From Nakazawaea peltata (taxonomy: Eukaryota > Ascomycota > Pichiomycetes > Alaninales > Pachysolenaceae), in contig BCGQ01000010.1 of assembly GCA_001599355.1 (NCBI GenBank), positions 310,001 to 374,000 on the forward strand: a stretch of 64,000 nt of DNA, given 5' to 3'. The translations under genes and the position numbers were made by a program. Below, piece after piece: positions 32,101 to 42,439 of this stretch (within the stretch, counting starts at the first letter, position 1; the number at the start of each line of letters is the position of its first letter). The notes beneath the pieces are model-generated. The model ran no database searches, was not told the origin of the DNA, and was given only the letters and a program-made list of their open reading frames with translations.

Positions 32101-34242
32101 TCAATACATAGGATCCTCATCATTACCCTTACCCGACTCACAAACTTCAATATTAGATACCCATTTACTTCTCCATAACTCCCTCAACTTGATTCTCGAT
32201 TCTGGATCTGGATCTAAAAGCAGATATAACACCTTCTTCTTCGAATTTTTACACTTACCTCCAAGCTGTTCGATAACTTCGAACCGACCTTTCGTTCCCT
32301 CGGTCACAGAAGGACGACATTCAAGATAATACAGGTACAGTGAATCAACTTTCTCGTTAGCTACCTTCCATACAAACCCACCGTTGACCATGATAATATA
32401 GATGACTCCAAGCGACCATATATCCAGCATACGAGGATCATACTCTGGTTGTACAAACATCTCGGGACCACAATAAGGCTCAGAACCTTGTGGACCACTC
32501 AATCTGGAACATTTCAGCTCCCAAGAACATTTGACAGGAGTCGAGGTTCCAAAATCTATAATTTTTAACTGTCCTGTTTGGGTCAAAAGTAAATTCTCAA
32601 CTTTCAAATCATTATGAGAGATGCCCACAGAGTGTAAATAGCTCACTGCGTTTAAAATTTGTTTGAAGAAACAGTCGGCCTCCAAAGGATGAAGTCCTTC
32701 TCCATTGGTACATTGAATTAATGAGAACAAATCACCACATGGAATATAATCCATAACTTGTAAATAAGTGTTTGTAGAGATATCGACCATCAAATCATAC
32801 GTATTGATAATAGATTGGTGAGTCAATGAAGAGGCGATCATGAATTCCGAAGTCACACGATTACTGAAATGATGTAACTTCTCATTTGTCCGTTGTTTCA
32901 ATTCCTTGACAGCAAAGATCTTTTGAGTCTTCAGATTAACGGCCAATTGCACAACTCCATAAGCACCTTTGCCTACAATTCCTTGAATCTTACCATACTT
33001 GTCCACCAATTTCATCTTCTTCATGGCAATGATCTTATCTTTGTACTTATCGATATTCTCAATCTTCTCCACCAATTTATTAATGATCTCCAATTGAGAG
33101 TCTCCTATAATAGGATCTATATCTTCATCTGAATCATAATCACTATCGGTCTCATACTCAGAATTCGAGTCCAAATCATCCAAATAATCTTCATAATTAT
33201 AACGATAATTCTCAGGTATAGATTTAAACAGTATAAGCTCTTGGGAATAATTATCAGGGAGTAAACTTACGGCATTCTCCATCTTCACATCATGCAGATG
33301 ATCCTGACTACTCATGTCTTTCTTCTTTACCCCAATCAATGAGGAAAGAATACCACTTGGAGATGTCTGGATCGGGTCCTTCTTGAGCTTGGTGAAATCA
33401 TGAATATGCAGAGGGTTATTAGTTGGACAATCAAACAATATCAAGTGGCCTTCTTTATGATGTTTCGTGGTTTTTATTAGCTCTAATTTTGATCTAGGCA
33501 AAGTGGAATCTCTCTTTCTGGAAGTCGATGCCGATCTTGACCTTGATGCCCGCTCAACATTTGACACTGGCGATCTTAAACGGCCTCTTTGAGCAATTGG
33601 TGGTTGGATTGGAGCTGGGACCAGCAGTGGGATTGGGCTATGTGGTGGCTTCTTTGGGTTTTGAAGTGATTCTGCCTCTTCTAATACTTCATCGAGATCA
33701 TTTTCAATGACAGCAGGCATCAGCAATTTCAATTTGGCCATCGCTCCGGTCACATCACTGTTAGACGCTGTTCTTTTAGAAAGTTCCGGCAGCGCTGTGG
33801 GAGAATCCGGTCCACTAGAAACTGGGGAAGTTGGTCCCATTGGTGGAGTGCGCGGATCTTCAACTCCATTGGGAACTATTGGGGCTGTTGCTCCAGGAAC
33901 TCCAGAAGCTCCAGCACCTACTGCTCCTCCCTCTGGCAGTGGTGTAGACGCAGGGGAAAGCGCTCCGAGAGGAAGATGAACAGTGCTATTTTGAGGAGAT
34001 TTGTGGAATAAATTCTTCAATTTCAGTGATACCGAGTTAGTACGTGATAATGGTGGGGAACCCAGGTCGGATCCATTCTTCTTCATTGAATGGTCAACAT
34101 CGCTGAAAGATGAATAACTGGACGTTGCCGAAAGTGGGACAGGTTCTCCTGAAGCTTCCAATTCCAGATCTCGGAGGTCCTTATGATGCTTCGGCATCAA
34201 AGCCGAAGTCGATTTCAGGTGTGGTCGTAATGAAAGAGGCAT
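32101..34242 (-). CDS. Ser/Thr protein kinase, HAL4/HAL5 (NPR1) family
   Basis: This 713-residue protein has a disordered Ser/Pro-rich N-terminal 400 residues and a C-terminal kinase domain (about 415-700). The Gly-rich loop is GKGAYGVVQLAV, the ATP lysine is in FAVKELK, and the metal motif is IIDFGTST. The catalytic loop reads SHNDLKVENLLL, so the usual HRD Arg is Asn, and the APE motif is GPE. The family regulates plasma-membrane transporters such as Trk1 and Pma1 in S. cerevisiae; which member this is (SAT4, HAL5, RTK1 and others) I cannot tell. The catalytic Asp is kept, so it should be active. Confidence 0.87.
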   Translation of the reverse strand: MPLSLRPHLKSTSALMPKHHKDLRDLELEASGEPVPLSATSSYSSFSDVDHSMKKNGSDLGSPPLSRTNSVSLKLKNLFHKSPQNSTVHLPLGALSPASTPLPEGGAVGAGASGVPGATAPIVPNGVEDPRTPPMGPTSPVSSGPDSPTALPELSKRTASNSDVTGAMAKLKLLMPAVIENDLDEVLEEAESLQNPKKPPHSPIPLLVPAPIQPPIAQRGRLRSPVSNVERASRSRSASTSRKRDSTLPRSKLELIKTTKHHKEGHLILFDCPTNNPLHIHDFTKLKKDPIQTSPSGILSSLIGVKKKDMSSQDHLHDVKMENAVSLLPDNYSQELILFKSIPENYRYNYEDYLDDLDSNSEYETDSDYDSDEDIDPIIGDSQLEIINKLVEKIENIDKYKDKIIAMKKMKLVDKYGKIQGIVGKGAYGVVQLAVNLKTQKIFAVKELKQRTNEKLHHFSNRVTSEFMIASSLTHQSIINTYDLMVDISTNTYLQVMDYIPCGDLFSLIQCTNGEGLHPLEADCFFKQILNAVSYLHSVGISHNDLKVENLLLTQTGQLKIIDFGTSTPVKCSWELKCSRLSGPQGSEPYCGPEMFVQPEYDPRMLDIWSLGVIYIIMVNGGFVWKVANEKVDSLYLYYLECRPSVTEGTKGRFEVIEQLGGKCKNSKKKVLYLLLDPDPESRIKLRELWRSKWVSNIEVCESGKGNDEDPMY

Positions 34243-34953
34243 CTTGAGTTGAAAGCCTCACCTTGGAAATAGCAAAATCACACTAGAGTAAAATCCGATA
34301 AGAACTAAGGCAAAATTGACAGAGATCAACCCCTAGCGCTTCTCGTACGTCTATAGAGGTTTTTCAAACTGAATATTTGCTCTGTGCTGCTTTTACAGTT
34401 CCGGCCGGTCAGTATTATCTAAGGTTTCTCAGCCTTAGCCGCTCATATCGAAAATAAAAATCTCGCATAGTTAAGAATTTTGTAAATGAAGAGCATTACG
34501 TAATGTGATGAGGCGGGAGGAGATCAGGAGGGGGNGGNAAGAGAATGGATTGGTAATGGAAGGAGCAAAGCCTCCAAGAAAGGATGGCCACGGATATAAA
34601 GTTGATAGGCCGAAATCTAACCATTTGAGTAGCCTATATTAAGTGTGTGTAACGTACTATCTACGTAGTATATGTAAGCTACTATAAATTGTGCATTAGT
34701 CTGTGCTTCTCCATATATAAATTTTATATACCCAATCAGTAATTAACTTTGTATTCGCTTATCAGGCTGCTAGTTTTTAAGTATGCAGTTGGGTAATTTG
34801 GTGACCCTTTACGAGATAATTATTAAAGTTCAATTAGTTATATGTTCTGAAAGTTACGCCCCCTTAATCATTTTCACAGCTTTAATTATTAGGGATGAAA
34901 TTTACTCCTCTCCATATGCACAAACTATATATATTTATTTCAGGTCTATTTAT
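34243..34953. other. Kinase promoter and phosphatase 3' region
   Basis: This 711-base spacer contains a perfect 12-bp palindrome, CATTACGTAATG (34494-34505), whose core TTACGTAA is a bZIP (Yap/C/EBP-like) site, and two N bases (34535, 34538) in a G-rich patch, marking uncertain sequence. A plus-strand frame at 34783-35109 overlaps the phosphatase and is not believed. Confidence 0.6.
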
Positions 34954-36537
34954 TTAAATATGTGCTGCATGCTCATCAAAATGATGGTATTTGTCAACGC
35001 TCTCCTCGGAATCATCTTCTGCCATGTCCAATACGATTTGGTCAAGGTCAGAGTAAGAGGCATCTTCATGGTGTTTGGTCTTCTTTACCAATTTAGTAAC
35101 CTTCAGTAAATCGACCCCGGTCCAACTTTCCATGAACTTACCCATCTCAATGTTTTCATGGTTACCTCCTAATTCCCTATATAACTTGACCATTAAGTCA
35201 TCGTTACTGGCGTAAGCATAGATGTTGACATCGACAGCCGAATGGCCATGGGTGGACCATCCAGTTTGAGAACGCAACGAAACCAAGTTGTTACAAACTT
35301 CCAACAGAGGACCTTGTAAAATACGCTTGATATCATGTTTGGTGTAGTCGTGGATTCCCAAGTCTTTCTCCAAGATCTCTTTAGCGATGAACTTGTCGAC
35401 TTCCTTACGAGAAACACCCGAATCGCTAACGAAATCGGCCAACTTACGAGCAACAAACTCACCAGAATGATTGGCTTGAAGAAGCAGTTCAGGGTACCAA
35501 ATGTAATCAGGGTACTCTTTAGTGACTTGACGCAGGGTAGCCAATCCACCAGTCTCGTGGTCGGAGGTGGAAATCACAATAGTTTCCTCCTCATCACCAA
35601 ACTCAGCGGCGCTGGCATCGATGAAGTCCAAAACGGCCTTGAAAGCCTTGTCATACAGCAACACTTCTCTAACTTGAGCCAGAGGATCATTAGAGTGACC
35701 CAGATGATCGATACGAGAACCCTCAATAAGAAGGAAGAAACCTTTGTTGTCCTCACTTTCTCTACTCAGTTCCGACAACAACTTCAACAGTAACTTGGCC
35801 TCCTCTTCCAAAGAAGGATGAACAGCGTCATCTCTATCCAAGTCGTAAGGAATATCACCTTCCAGCAACAACAGCAACAACGGCAAGGTACTTGAGGCAT
35901 TACCGGTGGCGACGATGTCGTCAAACTCAGATCTAGAGCCAGCGTAAGTCCAACCTTGTCCCTTAGCGGTATCGATCAAGTTGACATCATCGGTTCTACA
36001 TCCACCATCTGAATGAGGGTGGAAATGACATCTACCACCTCCAATCATCAAGTCAACCATTCTTCCTAATGGATACTGGCCCAACTGTTGTTGTGCGATC
36101 AAGTCTTCCTCGAATCTGTAATCGACGTGAGACGAGAACAGCAGCGGAGTCAGATCGGTGATTCTAGTGGTGACTACCAAACCAGTGAAGTAGCCCTCTA
36201 ATTTTAACAGTTCTAAGATTGTTCCACATGGCTCATGTCTAGGGTCAACACCGACAGCATTGTTGTAGGTCTTCAAGGCACAACTGAACAGGGTGGCTCC
36301 AGCAGCAGAATCAGTAACAAGAGAACTTGAAGAACGAGTTCTAGAGGATCCAATCAAATGGTGGTCCAAATTCAAAATATCATCAATAGCTAACTGATCA
36401 CGGTGCTGTCTAAAACTTCTTGCAAGAGACAAGGAGGCTGGACCCATTCCGTCACTAACCATGAAGATGATATTCTTACGCTTCTCCTTCAGGAGAACAC
36501 TGACAAAGAAGGTTACCAATAATAACAACCACTTCAT
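34954..36537 (-). CDS. PHO8: Repressible alkaline phosphatase (PHO8-like), probably with a cleaved signal peptide
   Basis: This metal-dependent phosphomonoesterase has 527 residues (566 in S. cerevisiae Pho8). Motifs include MVSDGMGPASLSLAR and VTDSAAGAT with the phosphorylated Ser, then STSDHETGGL and TGWSTHGHSAVDV. CTG must be Ala: ITD-A-TP-A-A-FSSH (36151, 36142, 36139), GAT-A-FSCA (36289), DH-A-GHSNDP-A-AQV and VL-A-YDKAF (35701, 35680, 35656) all then match Pho8. The N-terminus is much shorter than Pho8, with no cytosolic tail before the hydrophobic stretch. With CTG16 as Ala it ends VLA before KEKRKN, a good signal-peptidase site. The enzyme may be secreted or soluble rather than membrane-anchored. 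ATG at 36537. Confidence 0.95.
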   Translation of the reverse strand: MKWLLLLVTFFVSVLLKEKRKNIIFMVSDGMGPASLSLARSFRQHRDQLAIDDILNLDHHLIGSSRTRSSSSLVTDSAAGATLFSCALKTYNNAVGVDPRHEPCGTILELLKLEGYFTGLVVTTRITDLTPLLFSSHVDYRFEEDLIAQQQLGQYPLGRMVDLMIGGGRCHFHPHSDGGCRTDDVNLIDTAKGQGWTYAGSRSEFDDIVATGNASSTLPLLLLLLEGDIPYDLDRDDAVHPSLEEEAKLLLKLLSELSRESEDNKGFFLLIEGSRIDHLGHSNDPLAQVREVLLYDKAFKAVLDFIDASAAEFGDEEETIVISTSDHETGGLATLRQVTKEYPDYIWYPELLLQANHSGEFVARKLADFVSDSGVSRKEVDKFIAKEILEKDLGIHDYTKHDIKRILQGPLLEVCNNLVSLRSQTGWSTHGHSAVDVNIYAYASNDDLMVKLYRELGGNHENIEMGKFMESWTGVDLLKVTKLVKKTKHHEDASYSDLDQIVLDMAEDDSEESVDKYHHFDEHAAHI

Positions 36538-37471
36538 AATGTTTTACCTCAATAGTATTCACAACCAAAAGCTTATACAACGGGAGTTATTTTATGTCTT
36601 TTTAAAGCGGTCGCTGAAGGTTCAGTAGCTTTTTCCTTAGTGCCTCGTGTGAGCTTTTATGCATGAAAACAACCGGCAGGCAGTCAAATGGTTTTAATCG
36701 AAGAGGTACAAGGAGAGGAGAAGAACAGAAAGAACAAGAAGACGAGAAGTCTACAAGGTTAGAAGATGTTTATAAATGGTTGGAATTGACATCTTGCCCC
36801 GATGAGGCGATGAGGTGCCACTAATTGTCCATTAGAGCAAAATATGAATTAATGTCACACGTGCCATAATAAGCTGCATGTAAACAGAGATTTACAGTGA
36901 TTAGTCGCTTATGAAATTGACAGCAGGAAATAAAAACAAACAACACATAACAAGAAGGTTATTTTCAAATATCTGAGCATCTCAACAATTCTGGACAAAC
37001 CCCTGATCATTTGACTTCAATGATACTCCCGAGCCAGAGTCTCTGGCCCTCTTCTTCTCTCCCCCAAAATTTCCTTCCCCAACCCAATCCATGCATTGCG
37101 CAGGAAAACAAGCAAATCAGGACGGAGCTAAAGTAATAAACAGCCTCGGTTACTGAGTGACAGATAGAGGGTCAAATTCATAGAAGAGTGTAATATTTTA
37201 TAGCCTATTAGTAATGCTTACTGTGACGTAGGTTCCCCACTGTTTATACCCTAAATCCACCGAGCATTCCGCCCCTTGCCCCCTCCCTCTTCTCTTCCCC
37301 TGCACTTTCTTTGCGCTTTTTCTGCGCTTCTCTTTGCGCTTTCCCCGATGAGCAAAGCACATGATAACCCAACTACGCGAGCGCTTTACCAACAAAATCT
37401 CATCGCATTTCAAATTATTTAAATATCACAAAAGACTTGATCGAAAACACGATTGCACCACTAAACACAAA
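36538..37471. other. Divergent PHO8/GPC1 promoter
   Basis: This 934-base region holds one CACGTG (36858-36863) and, near GPC1, a pyrimidine-rich leader with repeated TTTGCGCTT (about 37260-37345). Short frames inside it, including one from ATG 37361 that would extend GPC1 by 37 codons, are not favoured. Confidence 0.65.
36858..36863. promoter_or_regulatory. CACGTG E-box, possible Pho4 site
   Basis: CACGTG lies 321 bases upstream of the alkaline phosphatase ATG. Pho4 activates PHO8 through CACGTG-type sites in S. cerevisiae, and Cbf1 binds the same core, so phosphate control is plausible but unproven. Confidence 0.5.
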
Positions 37472-38710
37472 ATGTCGTTAGATGAGTCTATGAACGAGTC
37501 GTCAGCTGACTTGGTCGGCACTCATTTGAGGAGATCTTCTTCATCCTCAATCTCATCTTTAAAGGGCGCCGTTGTTGATTCCAGCAGTTTCTTCGAGTTA
37601 TTGAACCCATCACACCTGGAATTGAGCCTCAGAAAGACCTATAACAGGGTCAAGAACCTTCAAACTACCAAAAATTTGACCGAATTCACTAAAAAACAGA
37701 GGGAAAAACTCCAGATCCCTCTGGATCTTGAGATGGACAAATGGCGTCTGAATGTCATCAAAAGATTGGACTCATTGAATGATAAGCTCCTGGAAACTGT
37801 ACAGACATCCAAAACCGAGAAGCTGTTTTACTCATTTGCGATTTACTCGTTGTTTTTTGCCGGTTTCATCCTTGGAAAATACCCTATTTATTTCCACTTA
37901 TTCTATACACTGTTATGTGTTGTATTGTTACCTATTAGAATTCTCACTTATTGGCAGAAGGGATATGGTTACTTTCTTGTGGATCTTTGCTATTATGTGA
38001 ATGTGCTTTTGATTATGTTCATTTGGGTCTTCCCACATTCGCGTCATTTATTCGTGGTATGCTTTGCATTCACTTTCGGTACCCTTTCATGGGCTGTAAT
38101 TACATGGAGGAATTCATTGGTATTACACTCTGTCGAAAAGACAACTTCCCTGTTCATACATGTAACCCCTCCAGTGGTGATGTTTGTCATCACACATCAA
38201 CTCCCAGAAGAATTCAGACTGCAAAGATTCCCAGGAGCTCTGAGAGTAGAGAATTGGAACCTTGTAAGTGGTATACTTTGGACTTCGTTATACTACTTAG
38301 TTTGGCAATCATTGTACCATTATTTCATCACCATAAGAAGAGCCGATAAAATCAAAGCTGGAAGAGTCACTTCATTCTCATATCTTCGTCAATCATATGC
38401 TAAAAAACCCCTTGGTAAATTTGTGAACTCATTACCCGGCCCATTCCCAGTGATCCTGTTTACCCTCATTCAATATTGTTACCAATTATTGACAATGATT
38501 TTATGTCCTATCTGGTTTAAACATAACCATCTTGCTGCCATTTTCCTTTCCTTTATTTTCATTTGGGCTAGTTATAATGGAGCTACATATTATGTTGATA
38601 TTTTCGGGAAGAAATTCGAGAAAGAAGTATTCAAACTTCGACAAGAACTTGCAGAGCTCCAGAAAGATTCGACTTCTTCTTCCACCACCTCCATAGATAA
38701 ATCAGACTAA
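37472..38710 (+). CDS. GPC1: Glycerophosphocholine acyltransferase
   Basis: This multi-pass membrane enzyme acylates glycerophosphocholine to lysophosphatidylcholine in the phosphatidylcholine recycling route (yeast YGR149W, 432 residues). From ATG 37472 the product has 412 residues, MSLDESMNESSADL. An in-frame ATG at 37361 adds 37 residues, but the later start has the better A-rich context and matches family length. Hydrophobic segments run from about residue 135 to 375, with the conserved family stretch ILTYWQKGYGYFLVDLCYY and HQLPEEFRLQRFPGALRVEN. The C-terminus is a short Ser-rich coiled coil. Confidence 0.9.
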   Translation: MSLDESMNESSADLVGTHLRRSSSSSISSLKGAVVDSSSFFELLNPSHLELSLRKTYNRVKNLQTTKNLTEFTKKQREKLQIPLDLEMDKWRLNVIKRLDSLNDKLLETVQTSKTEKLFYSFAIYSLFFAGFILGKYPIYFHLFYTLLCVVLLPIRILTYWQKGYGYFLVDLCYYVNVLLIMFIWVFPHSRHLFVVCFAFTFGTLSWAVITWRNSLVLHSVEKTTSLFIHVTPPVVMFVITHQLPEEFRLQRFPGALRVENWNLVSGILWTSLYYLVWQSLYHYFITIRRADKIKAGRVTSFSYLRQSYAKKPLGKFVNSLPGPFPVILFTLIQYCYQLLTMILCPIWFKHNHLAAIFLSFIFIWASYNGATYYVDIFGKKFEKEVFKLRQELAELQKDSTSSSTTSIDKSD

Positions 38711-38871
38711 TTACCTATCACTCCTCTTTAATCACCCCTCTTTGTAGTTCAGTAGTGCAAATCACACCAATAATCCCAAATAGGAAACTTTCGTTGTTGA
38801 AAAAAATGGATAAAAATTTTCTCAATTCTCATTGAAGGTGACGGCGGTTAAGGCAGTAAAGTGAAACCAAA

Positions 38872-39804
38872 ATGTATGGACTCAGACTGCTTTGGAGAGC
38901 TCCTAGAGTGTCTGGACGCAGATTGTTATCACAGACAGGGGTTAGACTCACGACAAACCCAGATCAAACCAAACTGGAGCATTTGGAGTTCTTGAAAAAA
39001 TACTACACCCAAGATTTCATCGATGCCATCACAACGACAGAGCAAGTAGTGGATCCAAAGAAATGGGATGAACGTAAATTGAATCATTTGGAGTTTGCTC
39101 CTCCATATTTAGACGATTTCTCCAAATTGGACCCATTCTGGGATTATAAAAAGACCCCACAAGAAGACTATACCACTCCACATCAACCGGTGCCAAAGAT
39201 CATCCCACCGGGTATTCTGCTGCAAGATTCTGGAAACTTGTCACCAAAGAGAATGCTTGCCAGAGAGTTGTCGTTATTAACTGGGTTAAACGAGAGATAT
39301 ATTTCACAATTGCAATTCAAAACCCTTGTCGTGAAGATGGTATCCAATCAAACTAAGAACGGTAAGGTTCCAACTTTCTATGCTTTGGTTGCCGTTGGTG
39401 ATCAAAATGGTATGATTGGTTTAGGTGAAGGTAAGGATAAAGTCGAAGTACTGTTACTGATCAAGAAACTGCATTGGAATGCTGTCAAGAATTTGACCTA
39501 TGTTCCTCGTTTGGAAGACAGAACTATCTTTGGTGATATGAAATACAAATATCATTCCACTTTGGTGCATTTGAACTCTGCTCCTTCCGGTTTCGGTTTG
39601 AGAGTCAACCATGTTATCTTTGAGATGTGTGAATTGGCCGGTATTAAAGATCTCGGTGGTAAAGTCTTCAGATCTAGAAACCAAATGAACGTCCTGAAGC
39701 TGACATTTGAAATGTTAACTAGACACCAAAGAACTATCGAAGAATTGGCAAAGGAGAGAGGTAAGAAGATTGTCGACTTGAAGAAGGTGTACTACTCTGT
39801 CTAA
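38872..39804 (+). CDS. MRPS5: Mitochondrial ribosomal protein uS5m
   Basis: This 310-residue small-subunit mitoribosomal protein compares with 307 in S. cerevisiae. The N-terminus MYGLRLLWRAPRVSGRRLL is a typical cleavable presequence. The S5 double-stranded-RNA-binding fold begins near FKTLVVKMVSNQTKNGK and contains FYALVAVGDQNGMIGLGEGK; the S5 C-terminal domain has SAPSGFGLRVNHVIFEM. It is convergent with the J-protein gene (49-base gap). Confidence 0.94.
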   Translation: MYGLRLLWRAPRVSGRRLLSQTGVRLTTNPDQTKLEHLEFLKKYYTQDFIDAITTTEQVVDPKKWDERKLNHLEFAPPYLDDFSKLDPFWDYKKTPQEDYTTPHQPVPKIIPPGILLQDSGNLSPKRMLARELSLLTGLNERYISQLQFKTLVVKMVSNQTKNGKVPTFYALVAVGDQNGMIGLGEGKDKVEVLLLIKKLHWNAVKNLTYVPRLEDRTIFGDMKYKYHSTLVHLNSAPSGFGLRVNHVIFEMCELAGIKDLGGKVFRSRNQMNVLKLTFEMLTRHQRTIEELAKERGKKIVDLKKVYYSV

Positions 39805-39853
39805 ACATATACTTGTAAATACTACAAATAAAATAATTCATGTTATATATACA

Positions 39854-41299
39854 TTAGGTTCTCTTGTTCTTTTTAGTTTTGGCATCAGCTACCAATTCTT
39901 CAAAGACACGTACTTCTTCATCTTCAGCCTCTGTACGTTCAGCATTCAAGAAGACTTCACCGATCAACTTCAACAGCTGAGCTCTTTCACGCTTCTTCTC
40001 CGACGATATCGAACTATCACCCAAGACATTATCACATACTGCTTTCAAAGTGGAGGTGATTTCAAGTCTTGAAGCATTCCACAGAGACAGTAAGATTTGT
40101 CCGATCAAGTACTGTTGTAATTGCAGGATATCTTCTTCTGTAGGCATTGGTTTAGACAGATCTTCTTCTTCTAATTTCTTCAGTTTAAGTTGCTCTTCAG
40201 TTAATGGGCCGTGGTCTTCTCCAAGAGCTTCAGGTGCAACTTCAGGAGCACTTTCCAGAGCACCTTCCAGAGCACCTTCAGTTTCTGTCGAAACTTCAGG
40301 TTTCACATCCAGATCTTTTTTCTCTTCTGCCTCCAGTTGCAGCTTCTCTTGTTCCCTCTTCAACATACGTTCTCTTCTTTCATTCAACTCATCCAACTCC
40401 TCTAATGTCCTCTGCAGATCAAGTGCAGAACTAATAGTCCTAAATGTATCCCCCACAGTATTCATCTTCATCTTTACAGACCCCCACATACCTCCAACTC
40501 CCAAGAATTTCTGGTTCTTCAAATATATATCTCCTTTGGAGTAATAAATATGACCAATTGTATGCAAAATCTCCAAACCAAAACTCTGCATCTTCAACTC
40601 ATTCAGTTGTTCTCTCAGGATCTGGACAAATGACTCGGTGACATCCTTCAGTTTATCAGTTTCGGTCCATAACGAGATCTTGCCGATTAATTTTTTAGTC
40701 AACAGCTCTTCTTTCTCCTTCTTTTCCAGCATAAGTTGTTCGTTATACTTATCTAATTCTTCTTGCTTCCTCTTTTCCAACTCTTTCTCTTGCTTCTTCT
40801 GTATTTCTTCTATAGTGAGACCCTCATATTCTTCGGTAGATGCAATCATTAATTGAGAGAGTTTATTATTGAGATCCAGTTCTAAAGACTCCAGTGTCAG
40901 AGGTGTATCACTTTCAGAACTGTTCTGTTGTGGTGTATCATAAGTAGCATGAATTTCGGTCGCCTTCGTCAACTCTTTCAACATAGTTAACTCTCCAATA
41001 TAATCCAAGAACAGTTCACCTCCAAAGATCATAGCGAAGAACTCGTTAGGATCTTCGAACCCCTCCTTAGGCACAGCATCCTCTTTACCATAAATGTCAT
41101 ATCTCTTCCTTAATGCATCGTCACTTAATACTTGGTACAGTTCACCAATTGCCTTGAAGCGCTCAGCCAGTTCTGGATCGTCTGGGTTCTTATCCGGGTG
41201 GTGAATGATGGCTTTTTTTCTATAAGCTTTTTTGATTTCATTACTTGAGGCGTCTACTGAGACTCCCAAGACGTCATAATAAGACGTGTCTACTACCAT
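39854..41299 (-). CDS. J-domain protein of the CAJ1/DJP1 family
   Basis: This is a type III Hsp40 of 481 residues. The J domain (6-75) has [20 protein letters not shown] and the HPD motif in [13 protein letters not shown] at 41138 makes IGE-A-YQVLSD, the family consensus. The Caj1/Djp1 X domain follows ([17 protein letters not shown]), then a charged coiled coil. The C-terminal part ([16 protein letters not shown] and [14 protein letters not shown]) looks closer to Djp1, the cytosolic chaperone for peroxisomal and mitochondrial protein import, than to Caj1. The Lys/Glu-rich middle is longer than in either S. cerevisiae protein. ATG at 41299. Confidence 0.88.
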   Translation of the reverse strand: MVVDTSYYDVLGVSVDASSNEIKKAYRKKAIIHHPDKNPDDPELAERFKAIGELYQVLSDDALRKRYDIYGKEDAVPKEGFEDPNEFFAMIFGGELFLDYIGELTMLKELTKATEIHATYDTPQQNSSESDTPLTLESLELDLNNKLSQLMIASTEEYEGLTIEEIQKKQEKELEKRKQEELDKYNEQLMLEKKEKEELLTKKLIGKISLWTETDKLKDVTESFVQILREQLNELKMQSFGLEILHTIGHIYYSKGDIYLKNQKFLGVGGMWGSVKMKMNTVGDTFRTISSALDLQRTLEELDELNERRERMLKREQEKLQLEAEEKKDLDVKPEVSTETEGALEGALESAPEVAPEALGEDHGPLTEEQLKLKKLEEEDLSKPMPTEEDILQLQQYLIGQILLSLWNASRLEITSTLKAVCDNVLGDSSISSEKKRERAQLLKLIGEVFLNAERTEAEDEEVRVFEELVADAKTKKNKRT

Positions 41300-41704
41300 T
41301 TTGTACTGTTAACGGTGTGTCTTGTGGCGTGAGTTGAAGTGACGTCTTAAATCGGTGGACTAAAATTTTTTCTTAGCTGAGACAGGGCAGAAGCGCAGTG
41401 ATGAGCGGAATAGCGAAGCGTGGCAGAGAAAAGCGAAGGAAAGCAGAGAAAAGCAAAGAAAAGCAGACTGAGTGAGCGAGTAATGATGAGCAAAATATTA
41501 ATACTCATGCGATGAGATGAGAGGATTGGAGAGGATTAAGAAGACCAATTGGACAGTGAACTCGGGCAGTGAGTTGGGAGTTGGGAATTGCGAGTTGGAT
41601 GATACACTACAGTACATTGATTAGTGAATTGCTCCACCTACCTTTAAGAGAGAAAATTTCATACAACAGAGATACTCTTTCATCTAATTCATTACTCCTA
41701 TACT
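41300..41704. other. Promoter of the CAJ1/DJP1 gene and RraA 3' flank
   Basis: This 405-base spacer holds a purine-rich stretch with repeated GCGAAG and AGAAAAGC (about 41390-41475), which is pyrimidine-rich on the coding strand of the J-protein gene. A plus-strand frame at 41569-41886 overlaps the RraA gene and is not believed. Confidence 0.6.
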
Positions 41705-42439
41705 TTATATCTTACTCCTTCTCAGCTTCTGAGATTCTACTGCCTCTTTACCCAGTAAAATATCTTGAGCTACCAACTTATCAGCTGCGATTCTTTTCGG
41801 AATATATTCGAGTATCGCATCAAGTTTATCTGAATCTACAGGAAGAATCACACACCCATTCTCATCTCCAATCAAAAAATCACTAGGATTAATTGTAATT
41901 GTCGATTCTTCTTCAGGATACAGCAAAGTCTTGATCTGTAAGGGTACATTGATTCCTACAACTTTGAGTACAGGTTTTGGAGCCAGTGTCCCTAACCCGT
42001 AGCTCATCACTGGGTATTCCAAAGCACGATGTTCATCAATGTCTCGTATGTTCCCTAAAATAATCGATCCATTACAGCCCAAATAACGGGCTCTTGTAGA
42101 CATCAATCCCCCATACATCAGATTGGAAATTCGAGTGTATGGAGCAGTAGTCAATTGTAATTCTGGGGATTGTCCAATAACCAAGACACTACCAGCGGTA
42201 AGTCTGTCAATGTAACTTTCTTTTACTGCCGGTCTTGGGTCATCTAATGGTGCATATAATACTGTATACAGAGGACCTGCAATAGACGTGCCATCTTTGG
42301 GCTTCACTTGCAATTTAAGGTTAGGAATGATCCCACCAGTTTTGAATCCATATTTGACAAGGGCATCTGAGATATCACAAGCACTATATTCACGTAAGGC
42401 AGCTGTTATTGAGGCCACTTTTTGAGGGTCCATTTTCAT
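41705..42439 (-). CDS. RraA-like HMG/CHA aldolase family protein (YER010C-like)
   Basis: This 244-residue protein resembles yeast YER010C (234), whose family includes 4-hydroxy-4-methyl-2-oxoglutarate aldolase with oxaloacetate decarboxylase activity. Family features are CDISDALVKYG near the start, the phosphate-loop region YGGLMSTRARYLGCNGSIILG, and the metal/substrate motif GNIRDIDEHR. The closing DENGCVILP is also typical. Either Met1 (42439) or Met3 (42433) could start it. The enzyme's physiological substrate in yeast is unclear. Confidence 0.88.
   Translation of the reverse strand: MKMDPQKVASITAALREYSACDISDALVKYGFKTGGIIPNLKLQVKPKDGTSIAGPLYTVLYAPLDDPRPAVKESYIDRLTAGSVLVIGQSPELQLTTAPYTRISNLMYGGLMSTRARYLGCNGSIILGNIRDIDEHRALEYPVMSYGLGTLAPKPVLKVVGINVPLQIKTLLYPEEESTITINPSDFLIGDENGCVILPVDSDKLDAILEYIPKRIAADKLVAQDILLGKEAVESQKLRRSKI

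Noticed and set aside
34783-35109. 108-codon plus-strand frame
   Set aside because: Overlaps the alkaline phosphatase 3' end on the other strand and has no recognisable features.
37361-37471. 37-codon N-terminal extension of GPC1
   Set aside because: Poorer start context, basic sequence unlike the family, and the downstream ATG gives the usual length.
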